Origin: Chlamydoabsidia padenii
Taxonomy: Eukaryota > Mucoromycota > Mucoromycetes > Mucorales > Cunninghamellaceae
DNA: 64,000 nt
Direction of reading: 5' to 3'
Assembly: GCA_025330725.1 (NCBI GenBank)
Contig: JAIWND010000006.1
Span: 1,240,001-1,304,000, forward strand
Shown here: positions 9,877-20,993 of the stretch, one piece after another
Layout of the letters: each line of letters opens with the position of its first letter
Position numbering within the stretch: position 1 is the first letter of the stretch
Position numbers and translations under genes: made by a program
Notes under the pieces: generated by a model
Seen by the model: only the letters and a program-made list of their open reading frames with translations
Told to the model about the DNA's origin: nothing
Database searches by the model: none

Positions 9877-12141
9877 CCAGCACTTTGATTGGCCAAAATT
9901 ATTTGACTGTCATTGGATGAAAATTTTTTCTCTTTCTCGAACATAAAAAGTGCGAAAAAAAAAATAAGTGTCACTCTTTTCTTTTCTTTCCACTTTTGAA
10001 TACACATACAATGTTTTCCTACTTGGACTGGATAAGGTAAATTATACATGAAAAGATAAATCAAATGGAATAAATCGGTGATGAATGACATTATGTTGGA
10101 ATTACCGTCTGATTAAATCTCTGAAGACGATTTGTGCTGGCTGCAATCCTGAGATTTATTCCATTCTATTTGATACTATTTCAATAAAATGAATGATTAC
10201 TTATCCATTCTTTTGTTTATATTGATTTATAGTGATTGACATTTTCTCCATGGAATTCTCTTGTCCATGATTGATTGGTCTGATTCTTATTAGGTAAGCA
10301 ATATTTCATTGGTATGTAAAATGTGTCAATATGGGATGAAATTTGTTTTTAGATGACGAGTCAGACGAGTTATTCGGTGGTGACAAACTTTTTATATATA
10401 CCATTCATGCAAAACTGAAATTGACACATTTTACAAATAATGGATAAATCGCATGATTAATCGAAAGTGATAGATTACTAATCTACCATTTATTCTCTTC
10501 TCTTCTTAGTTTGATACTTTGTAGATGTTGACTTGATTCGCCCGGATCACTAAGGACAAAAATAGGTAAGTTTGAAAAAAACAACTCGTTATGTCTTCCA
10601 TTCTTGATTCTACTTTGAAGAAAAAGGATGATTATATAAAGAAAATTGACAAGCATATGTCTGACGACTCGTGTGGACAACTTCTTGTCTGATCTTCATT
10701 CTATTATCATGATGGGGGGGAATACTTGTTGTATAACTTTATGAAAACAAGGTATTCTAATTCACTTTTTATCTTTTGATTCAATTAGATTGAAATGTCT
10801 GTCTTTGTCTTTTTTTTTTGTGTGTTTGGCATTCATGTCCTTTTGGTAGTCCTTACTTTTTTTAAAAGGTAAGTACTTGAATCCTGTAATGATCATGTCG
10901 ATCAAAAAGATGGAAGTGATGATCATTTATCACGACGGTCTTCCGAAATATAATGAGGAAACCTGGTTTGACAACCTACTCTTTACTGAAATCTATCTTT
11001 TTGACCGACTTATCATGTTAATTTCTATCTGGATAATGTAATAATGTATTAACTTTTTAATCTTTGTTTATTAAAGTAGGAATGGAGGGAAATCCACCTC
11101 TATGATTATAGTATACTCAATTTAGTTTAGAATGTAGTTTTTAGTCCCTAGTTGATAAATAAAAAAAAACATCTTTTATAATATAAAATTATGTCTTGAT
11201 CAATGCTATGCCTTGTCTTGTCTTCATCGCATATATAAATAATCTGTTATCTTTGATTACATGTAACTGACTAAACCATTATCATCCGTTAAACAAATGA
11301 CCCAAGTAGCCTTCCTTGGGTTTTCGGGATTTGAATCTGCATATGAAATTGATTTTAGAAACCTCATCCAGCGAGAACGTATGCGAAGTCGACACGAACT
11401 CGTTATTATTCACAGGGAAAATCAAAAGTTATCAAGTAATCTGTGATTTGTGTCTATATAGTGAAGACAGAGCGCCAATTAGGCCAACTCGGGGGGGGGG
11501 GAATAGGTTGGGTATGAAGTTAGGCGTAGAAATCAGGCCAACTTGGGTGAAAAGACTTTGGATTTTTCTTTTCAAACGTAAATTACTCGTCGTGTAGTCT
11601 AGCTCTGACCGTAGAAGGGGGTTCGTTTAATTAAGAAATTCATGCAGAATCTGATTTTGAAATGTAAACACCGACTTTAGGTGGGTGGAAGGGTTATGTT
11701 GACCGTAGAGTTCAGGCCAGCTTGGGGGGGGGCGTAGAAATCAGGCAGATGCAGGTACCTTTTTTTTCCCTCCTTAGGACATCATAATGGAGACCCAATA
11801 TGATCAAGTCTAAAAAGGACAAGCATGGACTAAATAGATAATAGATTCTCTCTGACATCATGTATTATAAAAACAAGTAGTTCTAGTAAGCAATCCACCC
11901 TATTAATACACATTTCCTCAATACATGAGCTATGTTTATCAGTCAAGTGTAGCAATCGATCCAGTTTGTTTCTATTTATACATTTATTTTGAGGTTTACT
12001 TTATTGATTAAAAAAAAAAAAGAAGAGAGGCAATAAAGACTAAATACTAATAGGTAGAGACAATAAAGGGAAGTGAGAGGTAATAGGGTAAACTATACTA
12101 TGTAATAAAGGCCGAGTATTGAATGTTGAGCAGAATCCACA
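9742..12141. other. 2.4-kb gene-poor region, ambiguous spliced transcript or remnants
   Basis: No complete gene can be assembled. It contains a (GA)n tract (about 9842-9868) and CCAAT-like boxes. A promoter-like CT tract leads to ATG at 10011 with a good donor at 10037 (MFSYLDWIR, then GTAAAT). Further strong donors occur at 10294, 10565 and 10869, with acceptors at about 10232, 10351 and 10509. Short coding-looking patches exist (10591-10692, 34 codons; 10894-11040, about 48 codons), but every spliced chain I tried hits stops. It may be a non-coding spliced RNA or a decayed gene. An orphan promoter element sits at 11325-11336 and a degenerate repeat cluster at about 11480-11755. Confidence 0.4.
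11480..11755. repeat. Degenerate short repeats around AGGCCAACTTGGG
   Basis: Three to four imperfect copies of a unit resembling GTAGAAATCAGGCCAACTTG followed by a G-run: 11488-11511 (AGGCCAACTC + G10), 11525-11547, 11702-11731 (CAGGCCAGCTTGGGGGG) and a truncated one at 11733-11750. GACCGTAGA also recurs at about 11606 and 11701. The origin is unknown. Confidence 0.45.
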
Positions 12142-12958
12142 TTATTGGGAAGTAGTAGTTGCAGGTGATGATGACGAATTGTTGTTGTTGTTTTGGTGAG
12201 TCTATTGGATCATCAATAAAAAAAATAAAAAAATAGAAGGATTGATTAGTGATAAGACTTCTCCACTCTCTCTGGTGTATGATTTCTTACCTGAGTACCG
12301 ACAATCGAGCCTATGAATGGATACCCCACCACAATAAAAATAAAAATAAAAGTAGTTAGTACCACTTGATACTATTCCCCTTCAAAGGTATTTTGTGTAT
12401 GTCTTACCAATAATGATACCAAGGATAACAATGATAGTAACAGCGATAATAATCTTCCATTTCAAGTCCTTCCACCACATACGTTTTCGCACTTGGTTAG
12501 CACCACGGCGGAAATGCCCAGCAGTAGATTGCAGGTCCTCTTAAGAAACAAAAAAGAAAAAAAAAAAAAAAAGTTTGTGTCAAAAAGATGCCAAGACTTT
12601 TCCATTATCATCACTATTTACCTGTTTTTCCACGAAGGTCATCTAAGCGTTCACCACGCTGCATGACTTTATCAATGTTTTCTTGCATAATATTAACCAC
12701 TTCATCAACTTGCTGCTGTACACGTTGTGTTTTTTGATTTCCACCAGCACCACCATTAGCACCACGTTGGTTGTTGGGAATGTAGGGATCATAAGGTTCA
12801 GACCTATGAAGACAGAAAAACAAGATGAAGAGGTGAGTCAATCAATAGTATATAACAAGGTTTGTTTTCATCAGTCCCTCCTGTTTTTTTTTTTTTTTTG
12901 TTCATCCACAAGAAGAATAGTTATCACTTCATCAAATGAACAAGAAGGTTACTTACAT
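12142..12958 (-). CDS. Synaptobrevin/VAMP R-SNARE (Snc-like)
   Basis: Five exons, 12958-12957, 12803-12622, 12539-12408, 12310-12291 and 12201-12142, encode 131 residues. The start codon is split AT|G by the first intron. The next exon then begins [14 protein letters not shown]. The R-SNARE motif spans about residues 28-88 ([33 protein letters not shown] with the zero-layer Arg, then [20 protein letters not shown]) and leads into one C-terminal membrane helix ([16 protein letters not shown]). A short Asn/Ser/Thr-rich tail of about 19 residues follows, longer than in yeast Snc1. The protein mediates fusion of secretory and endocytic vesicles with the plasma membrane and endosome. The 20-nt fourth exon is unusually small. 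Confidence 0.92.
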
Positions 12959-13034
12959 TTTGTTAAAAAGTGAGAAAGTGGGGTGGAAAGAAGAAGACCG
13001 CTCATGTGAAGGGCAAATCTTTCTTGGTCTGCAA

Positions 13035-13048
13035 TTTCAAATCCCGCC
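13035..13048. promoter_or_regulatory. TTTCAAATCCCGCC element in a divergent promoter
   Basis: A perfect copy between synaptobrevin (start 12958, 77 bp away) and the oxidoreductase-like gene (start 13168, 120 bp away). A single copy could serve both directions. Confidence 0.55.
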
Positions 13049-13167
13049 ATCATCTGATTTGTTGATGGATCAAGGGATTGTTTTTAACCGCTTTGGCTCA
13101 TTTTTTATAGAGTCTACTTGTCTTTTTTTACATTCATTCATTCCTTTTTGTGAAATAGCTTCATTTT

Positions 13168-13887
13168 ATGCTCATTTTAGCTTCGACGACGGTTAAAAAG
13201 CGTTTTTTGTTTCCTCGGTTTTATCAAACAACAAGTAGGTACGATGGATATTGGACACTTTTATTACAGTCACCATCACCACCTACTTTAAACAAGACCA
13301 TACCAATACACGATGCTTGCCTTGATACCACCAACAATGATCACGATGCCATCACCAGTGATGCCACTCCAATAGGGGATGCTCCAGCAGAAACTACAAC
13401 AACTGATCAAACCACACCACCAGTAACGTCCTTTGTATGGCTTCGAAATGAAAAAATACCAGTACCTACCAAACCTCCTCCTCCTGAAAACTGTTGTATG
13501 AGGTACGTCAAAAAGATCGAAACTGACACCTTTACTTACTAACCCCTCCCCTTCTTTTTATATATATATTCAAATATGATCTAGTGGCTGCGCTTATTGG
13601 TAAGTAAAGTAAAGATACACCCTCATCCAGTGCTAACTTTTTTTTTTTTTTTTTTTTTTTTTGTTAGCGTATACGATATTTACCAAGAAGACATGGAAAC
13701 ATACAAACAACAAATGATCGACTTGCGACAACGTTTTGATAATGCTGGTGTTGATATACCTGATGCTTTGATGACAAAGAAAATGAAATCATCCACCTCT
13801 GATCCTCAACCTGACGATGATGACGACATGGATCCGACCATGAAGGCCTTCCTTGAAATGGAAAAGAAACTCAATGGAAACTCTTGA
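13168..13887 (+). CDS. Oxidoreductase-like domain protein (OXLD1 type), mitochondrial
   Basis: Three exons, 13168-13502, 13585-13599 and 13668-13887, encode 189 residues. The middle exon is only 15 nt but is required: it completes PPPENCCMSGCAYCVYDIYQ, the Cys-rich signature of PF09791 (oxidoreductase-like, N-terminal). The first about 25 residues are basic and hydroxylated (KKRFLFPRFYQTTSRY), consistent with a mitochondrial targeting peptide. After the Cys motif come a helical segment and an acidic tail. The family is small and mitochondrial; its biochemical role is not established. The second intron contains a T23 run before the acceptor. Confidence 0.85.
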
Positions 13888-14743
13888 CCCACTCCTCTCC
13901 AATATTTATTATAGAACTTTAGTTATAGAATAGTAATAGTGCTTATGTTTGATACCCACCTTTAGATCTAATATCACTTTAACATTGCTTTGGATCATCA
14001 CTAGAATAATAGACTTTTTTTATATGTATCATTTAATAAACAATATGCTTCACTTTATCCCTAAATATAATCTCTGTGTAATTTTTTAATGAACCCATGA
14101 TGTAAGTCAAGGATGTATAACGTATCTTGAACGTATGATAGGATATCGGCGACCATTCATGCAAAAGGTGTTGCCCCTGCACGATTTTCATGAAATTCAA
14201 ACGCCGATCATCGCCCAAATCAGCCAGTGGAAGACATTTTACCATCATAATGTACACCACAAGAAGATCAATCCCTGATCCGTTTATCTTTATATTTAAA
14301 ATGTCATAAATCTTATAGTTTAAAGGTTTTTATTGAGTAAAAAAAAAAAAAAAAAAAAAGTAAATACATATCAAATTTATAGTTACAAAAGAAAGGAGGG
14401 TAGCAGAGTATGAGCAAATAACATGTATTAAAGTAGGTAAACGTGAGTGGGAAGGGATAGAGGAGAAGTGTAATGAGAGAATGCCCAACCATCACAATGA
14501 TTATCATATGATTCAAGGTATATATATATATATCTGTGTTGTTGCCTAACCGATCCTTCCGAAGAAATGATTCCAAATTGACCGTATTGTTGATAATTTG
14601 ATTATTCTGGAAGCCGTTCAACCTATAGTTGTGTTGTTGATAACCCACATTACACTATATACATAAATATAAAAGGACCCCTATTCCATGATATATTTCC
14701 ACTAGAATGTTTATTGTAGATTACATATGCGACAAGACTATAT
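13888..14743. other. Convergent spacer, no gene seen
   Basis: Lies between the ends of the oxidoreductase-like and GCDH genes. It contains A19 at about 14340-14358, (TA)n at about 14519-14532 and a variant element ATTCAAACGCCGAT at about 14199-14212. A 75-codon minus-strand frame at 14033-14260 has no family resemblance. Confidence 0.4.
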
Positions 14744-16375
14744 CTATTTGAATGCAGGGATTCCAGTAATAGCCCGACCCAAGATGAGAGCATGCATATC
14801 CTTCGTGCCTTCATAAGTGACGACAGCTTCCAAATTATTCGAATGACGGATGATATTGTATTCAGCCGAGACACCATTCCCACCTAGCATATCACGGGCT
14901 TCACGGGCAATTTCGAGTGCCTTGACAGTAGAGTTACGTTTCACCATAGATATCATTTCAGGGGAAAGCATTTTGGCATCCTTTAAACGGCCCACTTGAA
15001 GACAAGCTTGTAAACCAATGGCAATCTATTGTTAATCCCACCACCAGCAAAAGATGGCAACATGTTAGTCAACGTTCAATCCCTCACCCCTTCTACTACT
15101 TACTTCACTGTTAAAGTCAGCCAATTTCTTTTGTATCAATTGATTGGCAGCGAGAGGACGACCGAATTGATTACGTTCCAGAGTGTATTCACGAGCTTGA
15201 GTCAAGCATGATTCAGCAGCACCAAGAGCACCCCAAGCGATACCATATCGAGCATTGTTTAAACAACCAAAAGGACCTTTTAAACCCTTGACATTGGGTA
15301 ACATGTTTTCAGCAGGGACTTGGACATTATCAAACATCATCATGCCAGTAATAGAAGCACGTAAAGCCACCTTGCCATGGATAGTGGGGGTTTCGAGACC
15401 AGGCATGCCACGTTCGAGAATGAAACCACGAATAGCACCATCTTCATCGAGATTCTTGGCCCATACAATCATTACATCAGCAATAGGTGAGTTGGTGATC
15501 CAGGTTTTGCTGCCATTGATCACATAATGTCCATTAACTTTCTTGGCGGTGGTGACCATGCTAGCAGGATCAGAGCCATGATTAGGTTCAGTAAGTCCAA
15601 AACAGCCAATCTTGGTACCTTTGGCTATAATAACATGATGAAAAAAGTTAATATCCATTTCTGCTATCCCCCCCCTTTTTTTTTTGCTTTGTACTTACCC
15701 AAGTCAGGAAGATACTTTTCTTTTTGAGCATCAGAGCCATATGCATTAATAGGATGCATCACAAGAGAAGATTGAACTGACATGGCAGATCGATATCCAG
15801 AATCTACACTAAATGTGATAATAAAATATTAGAGCCTGTTTTCCTCCATTCAACTCATACATCCTATCAAGTAACTTACTATTCCACTTCACGGGCAGTC
15901 AAACCATAAGATACAGAGGATACGCCAGCGCAGCCATAACCATCAATAGTAGACCCCAAGAACCCAAGTTCACCCATTTCTTGCATAATTTCCTTGTCAA
16001 ACTCTATTATAAAATAAAAAAAAAAGTGTGTGAGATAGAATTGCATACCGTGAGAATCTTTGGTTAATGAAGTGGTCAAACTTACTTTCATTAAGGAAAG
16101 CATTCGTTACCCGGGGCTGAAGCTTTTCTTGACAATAATCCCGTGCAGCATCCCTATCAAGACAAAAGATTAGTTGGTTGACCAATTAAACAAAAAGATA
16201 AAAGTATTCAAGAGTCTTACCTGACCATCAGTTCTTCTTCAGTCAATTGACTTTCCAGGTTTAAAGGGTCTTGCCAGTTGTATTTCACAAACGAACTAGC
16301 TTTAGAAGCCATAGTTCTTATTTGAAGAGGAGTCCTAATAGCACGAGTGGCAACTTGGAAGCGAGACAGCATCAT
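14744..16375 (-). CDS. Glutaryl-CoA dehydrogenase, mitochondrial
   Basis: Six exons, 16375-16221, 16153-16086, 16003-15880, 15808-15699, 15624-15104 and 15025-14744, encode 419 residues. The N-terminal [15 protein letters not shown] looks like a mitochondrial presequence. Signatures of the GCDH branch of acyl-CoA dehydrogenases include [34 protein letters not shown], the substrate-loop region, and the C-terminal [20 protein letters not shown] with the catalytic Glu in YEGT. The enzyme is an FAD-dependent oxidative decarboxylase converting glutaryl-CoA to crotonyl-CoA in lysine/tryptophan breakdown in the mitochondrial matrix. All junctions are phase consistent. A variant promoter element (TTTCAAACACCGGCG) lies about 85 bp upstream. 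Confidence 0.94.
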
Positions 16376-17148
16376 GGATAGTTAAAAAAAAAGGGTAGGA
16401 AGAGACGTGAAAAAAAGAAAGTGGGGAAAAAAAAATGAAAAGGACCCAAATGTTCAATTTTCAAACACCGGCGTCATTATCTGACTTCCCAGGATTTGGT
16501 GATCTAGAAATATGAGTAATACAATAAAGGAAAAGTGATAATGTATAGCCGCCTATATCTTATATTCGGAAAACAACTCAGATCAGATCCCGAAAAAAGA
16601 AAGACCTGTCTATTGGTATGATTCACAAATCCAAAAGAAACTATCTATTCAGGGGAAGGGAATCTTGTGCACAAATTCACTTGAGGTAGCTAAAAAAAAA
16701 AAAAAGTCGGCGTTTGAAAATGAAATGAATCGTTGCCTTTTTTTTTTTTGTTTCAGTGAATGAAGATCGTACCCCTCCCGGAATGAGGTTTCATCGATGA
16801 GATTCTATACCAAAGACATCAATCCCATTCTATACTAGACTATTCACAAAACAAATGCCTTTGGTGAAGTGTATAATATCACTATATATAAAAAAGAACA
16901 ATTCGTGCGGGGGAAAGGACGGATCTGAACTAAATAATCGATGACAGGGAAGTGTGATTTAACCAATTCCCAGCTGATCACAGGTCAAGTTTGATGGGGT
17001 CCACTTTATGCAGCAATGGTAAAAAAGAGAAATCAGGCCATTTTTTCAATCTTTAAATCCCGCCAGTAGATCGTCCATTCTGTGCCTTTATTTTTTGGTT
17101 TCCTTTTTTTTTTTTTTCTTTCTTTCTCCTTATGTCGATTCCCGCATA
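16376..17148. promoter_or_regulatory. Divergent promoter, GCDH / SREBP
   Basis: 773-bp spacer. Element variants are TTTCAAACACCGGCG (about 16456-16471), GTCGGCGTTTGAAAA (about 16706-16720) and TTTAAATCCCGCC (17052-17064, about 90 bp before the SREBP ATG). A T-rich leader with T15 lies at 17103-17117. No coding signal is seen. Confidence 0.5.
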
Positions 17149-20100
17149 ATGGATGCCTTCATTCATGAAACAGAAACGAACATCTTTGCAGACAACGATG
17201 ACCCATTATTCTCCTTGTCACACTTTGATCTCGAATTGCCGCAACAAGCACAAGTGGATATTCAACAACTGCAACAACAGTATACTTGGGAACAACAACA
17301 GCAAAAACTGATACAAGGCTCTTGGCAGAACTTTGATCAATATCTTCCAATAGATTGTCAGTCGTTTGTCATGAATGGGTCTATACCAACCAACGGCTCG
17401 AATATGGACTTTTCTACAACTGACTTGACCAATTACAACAAAGCAACTCCTTTTACTACTATACCAGTTGAACAAGTCTCACCCTCCTTTGACTCGAGTC
17501 TCACCTCAGACGAACGCTCACAATGGACTTTTGAAGATACCAGTAATCAAGAATACCCAAGTCCTGCACAAGTCTCAACTCTTCTCTCATCTTCTCAACA
17601 ATCTGCTACTACAGCTCCTTCCTTGTCTTCACCAACATCACAATCAAACGAAACTAATTCTCAACCACTTTCCGACTTTACTTCTCAATCACCATCATCT
17701 TCTTCATCTATGCTTCCAGACGGCTCCGACATTATTGCTCGTATCAACTGGGAAATACCACGTTTGTCCAACGGAGACTCATGTAAGGCAATTAGACTAT
17801 GATATCATTGTTATCCAATGGTTAATAACGGACTAACCAACTTGCAATCATATTTTATATAATAGACAAAGTACCTTTTCAACGATTACAACCCATCAAT
17901 AATAATAATGGGCTTGGACTTGCTCATTCAACATTGAATTCTATAGGTGATGGTCGAAAACAACAAAAGACAGCACACAACGCCATTGAACGACGATACC
18001 GGAACAACATTAATGATCGAATCACTGAACTAAAAAATGCTGTGCCTGCCTTACTTTATGCAAAACCTAATAAAGACAAAGATCACCTGACTACTGGTAG
18101 TGGTGGAAAATGTGGAAGGCTTGGTGATGATGACGACGATCTTGGTGAAGACGGTGATGAATACCTCGATGGTGTGGCTGTGGCAACCAAACTCAACAAG
18201 GCAACCATCCTACACAAAGCGACCGAATATATCAACCACTTGAAACGAACAGGCAACGACATGAAAAAGGAAAACGACTCACTTGAACATTTACTGGCTC
18301 AACTTCCTGGTGGTCAGCAGGTCCTTGCTCACTATCGAATACAAAAGACACAGCGTGAACACTTGATGCAACAACAGATGATGATGGAACGGCAGTTGCA
18401 GAAACAAGAACAACTGAATCGGAAAAAGGAGGCAACTAGACGGAAACGGACTCGAAGGCAATCTCATGATGATGACATTGATAATGGCTATTTGTCCAGT
18501 AACTCTGGTGGTCATCCTCATACGCCTCCTACAGCAACCAATCGGGTGTTTATGGCCCTCTTTATGGTCATGTCTCTCTTTTCTGCTTCTCCATTGGCAA
18601 CGTCAAGTGGATCAGAACAAGTTAACAATCATCACCATGTCTCACGTACTGTCACTGAACAGATGGATCCTACTTTTACATCTAATATAAACTCTTCCAC
18701 CTCCACCTTCTATTCTCAAACTACAACTAATTATCAAGGTGGTTTCTCGTGGTTTACAATTGGCGATGCATGGTAAGAAAAAAAAAAAAAAAAAAAAAGA
18801 CACCAGTAAAGAAGCATCTTTAGCTTTTATTTTAAAACTCATCATGATATTTTGATTCATAGGTACTATTTGCGGTTGGTTATATTCCTTGTCTGTCTGG
18901 CACAACTACTTTTACCATATATGAAACGTCGACTGCTCGGACACGCCTTCCGGATCCGTCGTATCAACAATACAACAAAGCTACGACATCATCGACACTT
19001 ATACCTCACTAGGAAAAGCAAGCATCTCGGTCTAAACAACAAGGCATCACTTTCAATGTCTTCCGGCGATGAAAAATGCATCCAAATGCACCAACTTTTA
19101 ACAAAACTTCTCATGGTGGAACATGGTGATTTAACATCCCGACTATCATCGAAAAACAAGTTTATGCTCCTTTTAGCACTGGTTAAAGAACTAGGTGTAT
19201 TTGCGCTTCGACATGTATTGGGCTACGATATTACTACAGAAGCTGACTCTGTCAAGGGCGACCGGAAACAGCACAAACTTCGTCGGTGGGGTCATGTCTT
19301 CAAGTGGATCAAGCTTAACGAATGTGAATGCCTTGGTGGGAATCCCTTGTTGTCACGTCTCACATTATTGTATCATAGTCTGCGAATGCTCAATTTGGTG
19401 GACTCTTTGCATGAAGAACTGGCGAATGACGATGACGATGATCAAGGAACTCGTCAACAATTCTCCTTTTTGTGTGCACGCGCTTATGCCACATCCACTA
19501 TTCAAATGGTAATGGGGATTCCGTATGCAACTACAGCTACTCGTGCTGCTGATTATTTGTGGGGAATCGCTATCAGTCATGCTACCGAAGATGACACTTG
19601 GGCGTGTTTGGCCGAAGAGAACAATCTGGAAACCAGTCTTACGGGTGCTCTATCTACGAACGAAGCTTGGGTGGAAACCTTGGATGTGGTGCAGAATCAA
19701 ATGGCAACATGGACTTCGATATCACCTGCAATACAGAAGAAAACCATGGGGTTAATATTATCAGCCAATGCACCATGCCTTGTTCCTACCGCCATTCTAT
19801 CTAATCTGCATCTTTTGGACCAACTGGCATTAACATTTTATCGTCTCATCGACAGCATGATAATGAATAGTCCATCTGGTGTGCTCTCCTTTTTTACCAA
19901 TGTCCCGTCCCTCTCTTTTGAAGATGATTCCCAACGACTGGCTGACTGGTTTGCATGTGTGGGTATGACGGTGGAAGCACTTTGGCGACATGACATTGAC
20001 AAGGCGGAACAATACATGCTGACACTTGTACATCGTGTGCCTCGAGCGATGACGGTACCTGCCGGCTTGTCGAAAAAGAAGACAAGACAAGATGATCTGG

Positions 20101-20258
20101 ACACGATGGCAAAACAACAAGTGATACATACGTTGGCAGGTGCCGTTCTCTTGATGAAACAAGATCAACAAGGTATCAAGGAACTGGAAACAGCAGAAGG
20201 GTTGCGGCAACGGAAAAACAAGACAGCAAGCTTCGAAGCAATGATGCATATTGAATGA
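17149..20258 (+). CDS. Sterol regulatory element-binding protein (SREBP/Sre1-like), possibly truncated
   Basis: Three exons, 17149-17782, 17866-18772 and 18863-20258, encode 978 residues up to an in-frame TGA. The N-terminus is Gln/Ser/Thr-rich and acidic (activation-type). The bHLH begins near residue 244: AHNAIERRYRNNINDRI carries the SREBP-specific Tyr in place of Arg, and helix 2 is ATKLNKATILHKATEYINHL. A roughly 40-residue Asp/Gly-rich loop is inserted between the helices. Two hydrophobic segments (FMALFMVMSLFS and YYLRLVIFLVCLAQLLLPY) flank a short luminal loop, as in SREBPs, and a long C-terminal regulatory region follows. The family is ER-membrane bound and released by proteolysis to control sterol and hypoxia genes. 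The same frame continues open beyond the TGA to 20609. Confidence 0.88.
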
Positions 20259-20609
20259 CGTGTGATGGCGTTGGTGGAATTCGCGGTCATGTGGGTGGGA
20301 TTGGAAGCCTGGGTAGGTACTTGGCGGCACACATCGGACGATTGGCTGGAATCATATGATCAAGTTCGGAGGACATGTTTGGCTTTACGCCGCATGGTAT
20401 CTCGACCGGCCTTGTCTGGGCTGAAAACACGACAAGTGATGATCGATCGTCTTTCTCAGGTGGGGCGGTTGGTGGAAACTCGGCCGGTGGATCAGGATGA
20501 CTCGGCGTGTGAACTATCGGCAGACGATATGGATGATGGATCTCGAGTTAACCATGGCAAGTTGAATAAACGCATGGGGAAAGTTGCGGCTATCCTACAT
20601 GGTATCTGA
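20259..20609 (+). pseudogene. In-frame continuation of the SREBP C-terminus after TGA
   Basis: Immediately after the TGA at 20256-20258, the identical frame stays open for 116 codons (RVMALVEFAVMWVGLEAWV and on) to a TGA at 20607-20609. The composition is protein-like with no splice site near the stop. It is best read as the true C-terminal end separated by a nonsense change, a sequencing error or programmed readthrough. Confidence 0.6.
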
Positions 20610-20993
20610 TCACCCCTTTTCCCTTTTTGTCACAACCCCATTACTTTATATATATATCATTCCCCTTGCTTCCATTTTAAACTAGTGTATATCATTTATT
20701 TTAATCAAATTGTTACATAGCATAGCTTGATATTATACTTTTATCCATGTTTTATCAGTATACTAATAAAGTTTTAATAAATCACACTTGTGCCTTTTAC
20801 ATAGACGATGACTTTTATTGGCGGTAGTTCAATTTATGTATTTTTGCATAAATGTCGGGATTTACAAATCGGATTAGGTCTTTTTAAAATAATCAAAAAG
20901 CCAATTTTTTTATTTTAAATAATATAATAACAGAATAATTGATAAATAAATAAAGAGAAGGGAATAAAACTAAAAAAAAGAGAGGGAACTACA
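20610..20993. other. Convergent spacer
   Basis: Lies between SREBP and the kinase 3' ends. AATAAAG signals occur at about 20765 and 20955. A near-copy of the promoter element, GTCGGGATTTACAAATC, lies at about 20854-20870 with no start codon nearby. Confidence 0.4.

Noticed and set aside
11316..11597. 93-codon plus-strand frame
   Set aside because: It begins inside the promoter-like element and crosses the degenerate G-rich repeats; no domain, no splice or leader support.
14033..14648. Minus-strand frames of 75 and 111 codons between the OXLD1 and GCDH genes
   Set aside because: Low-complexity Phe/Tyr-rich or motif-free; lies in a convergent 3' spacer without leader or splice signals.
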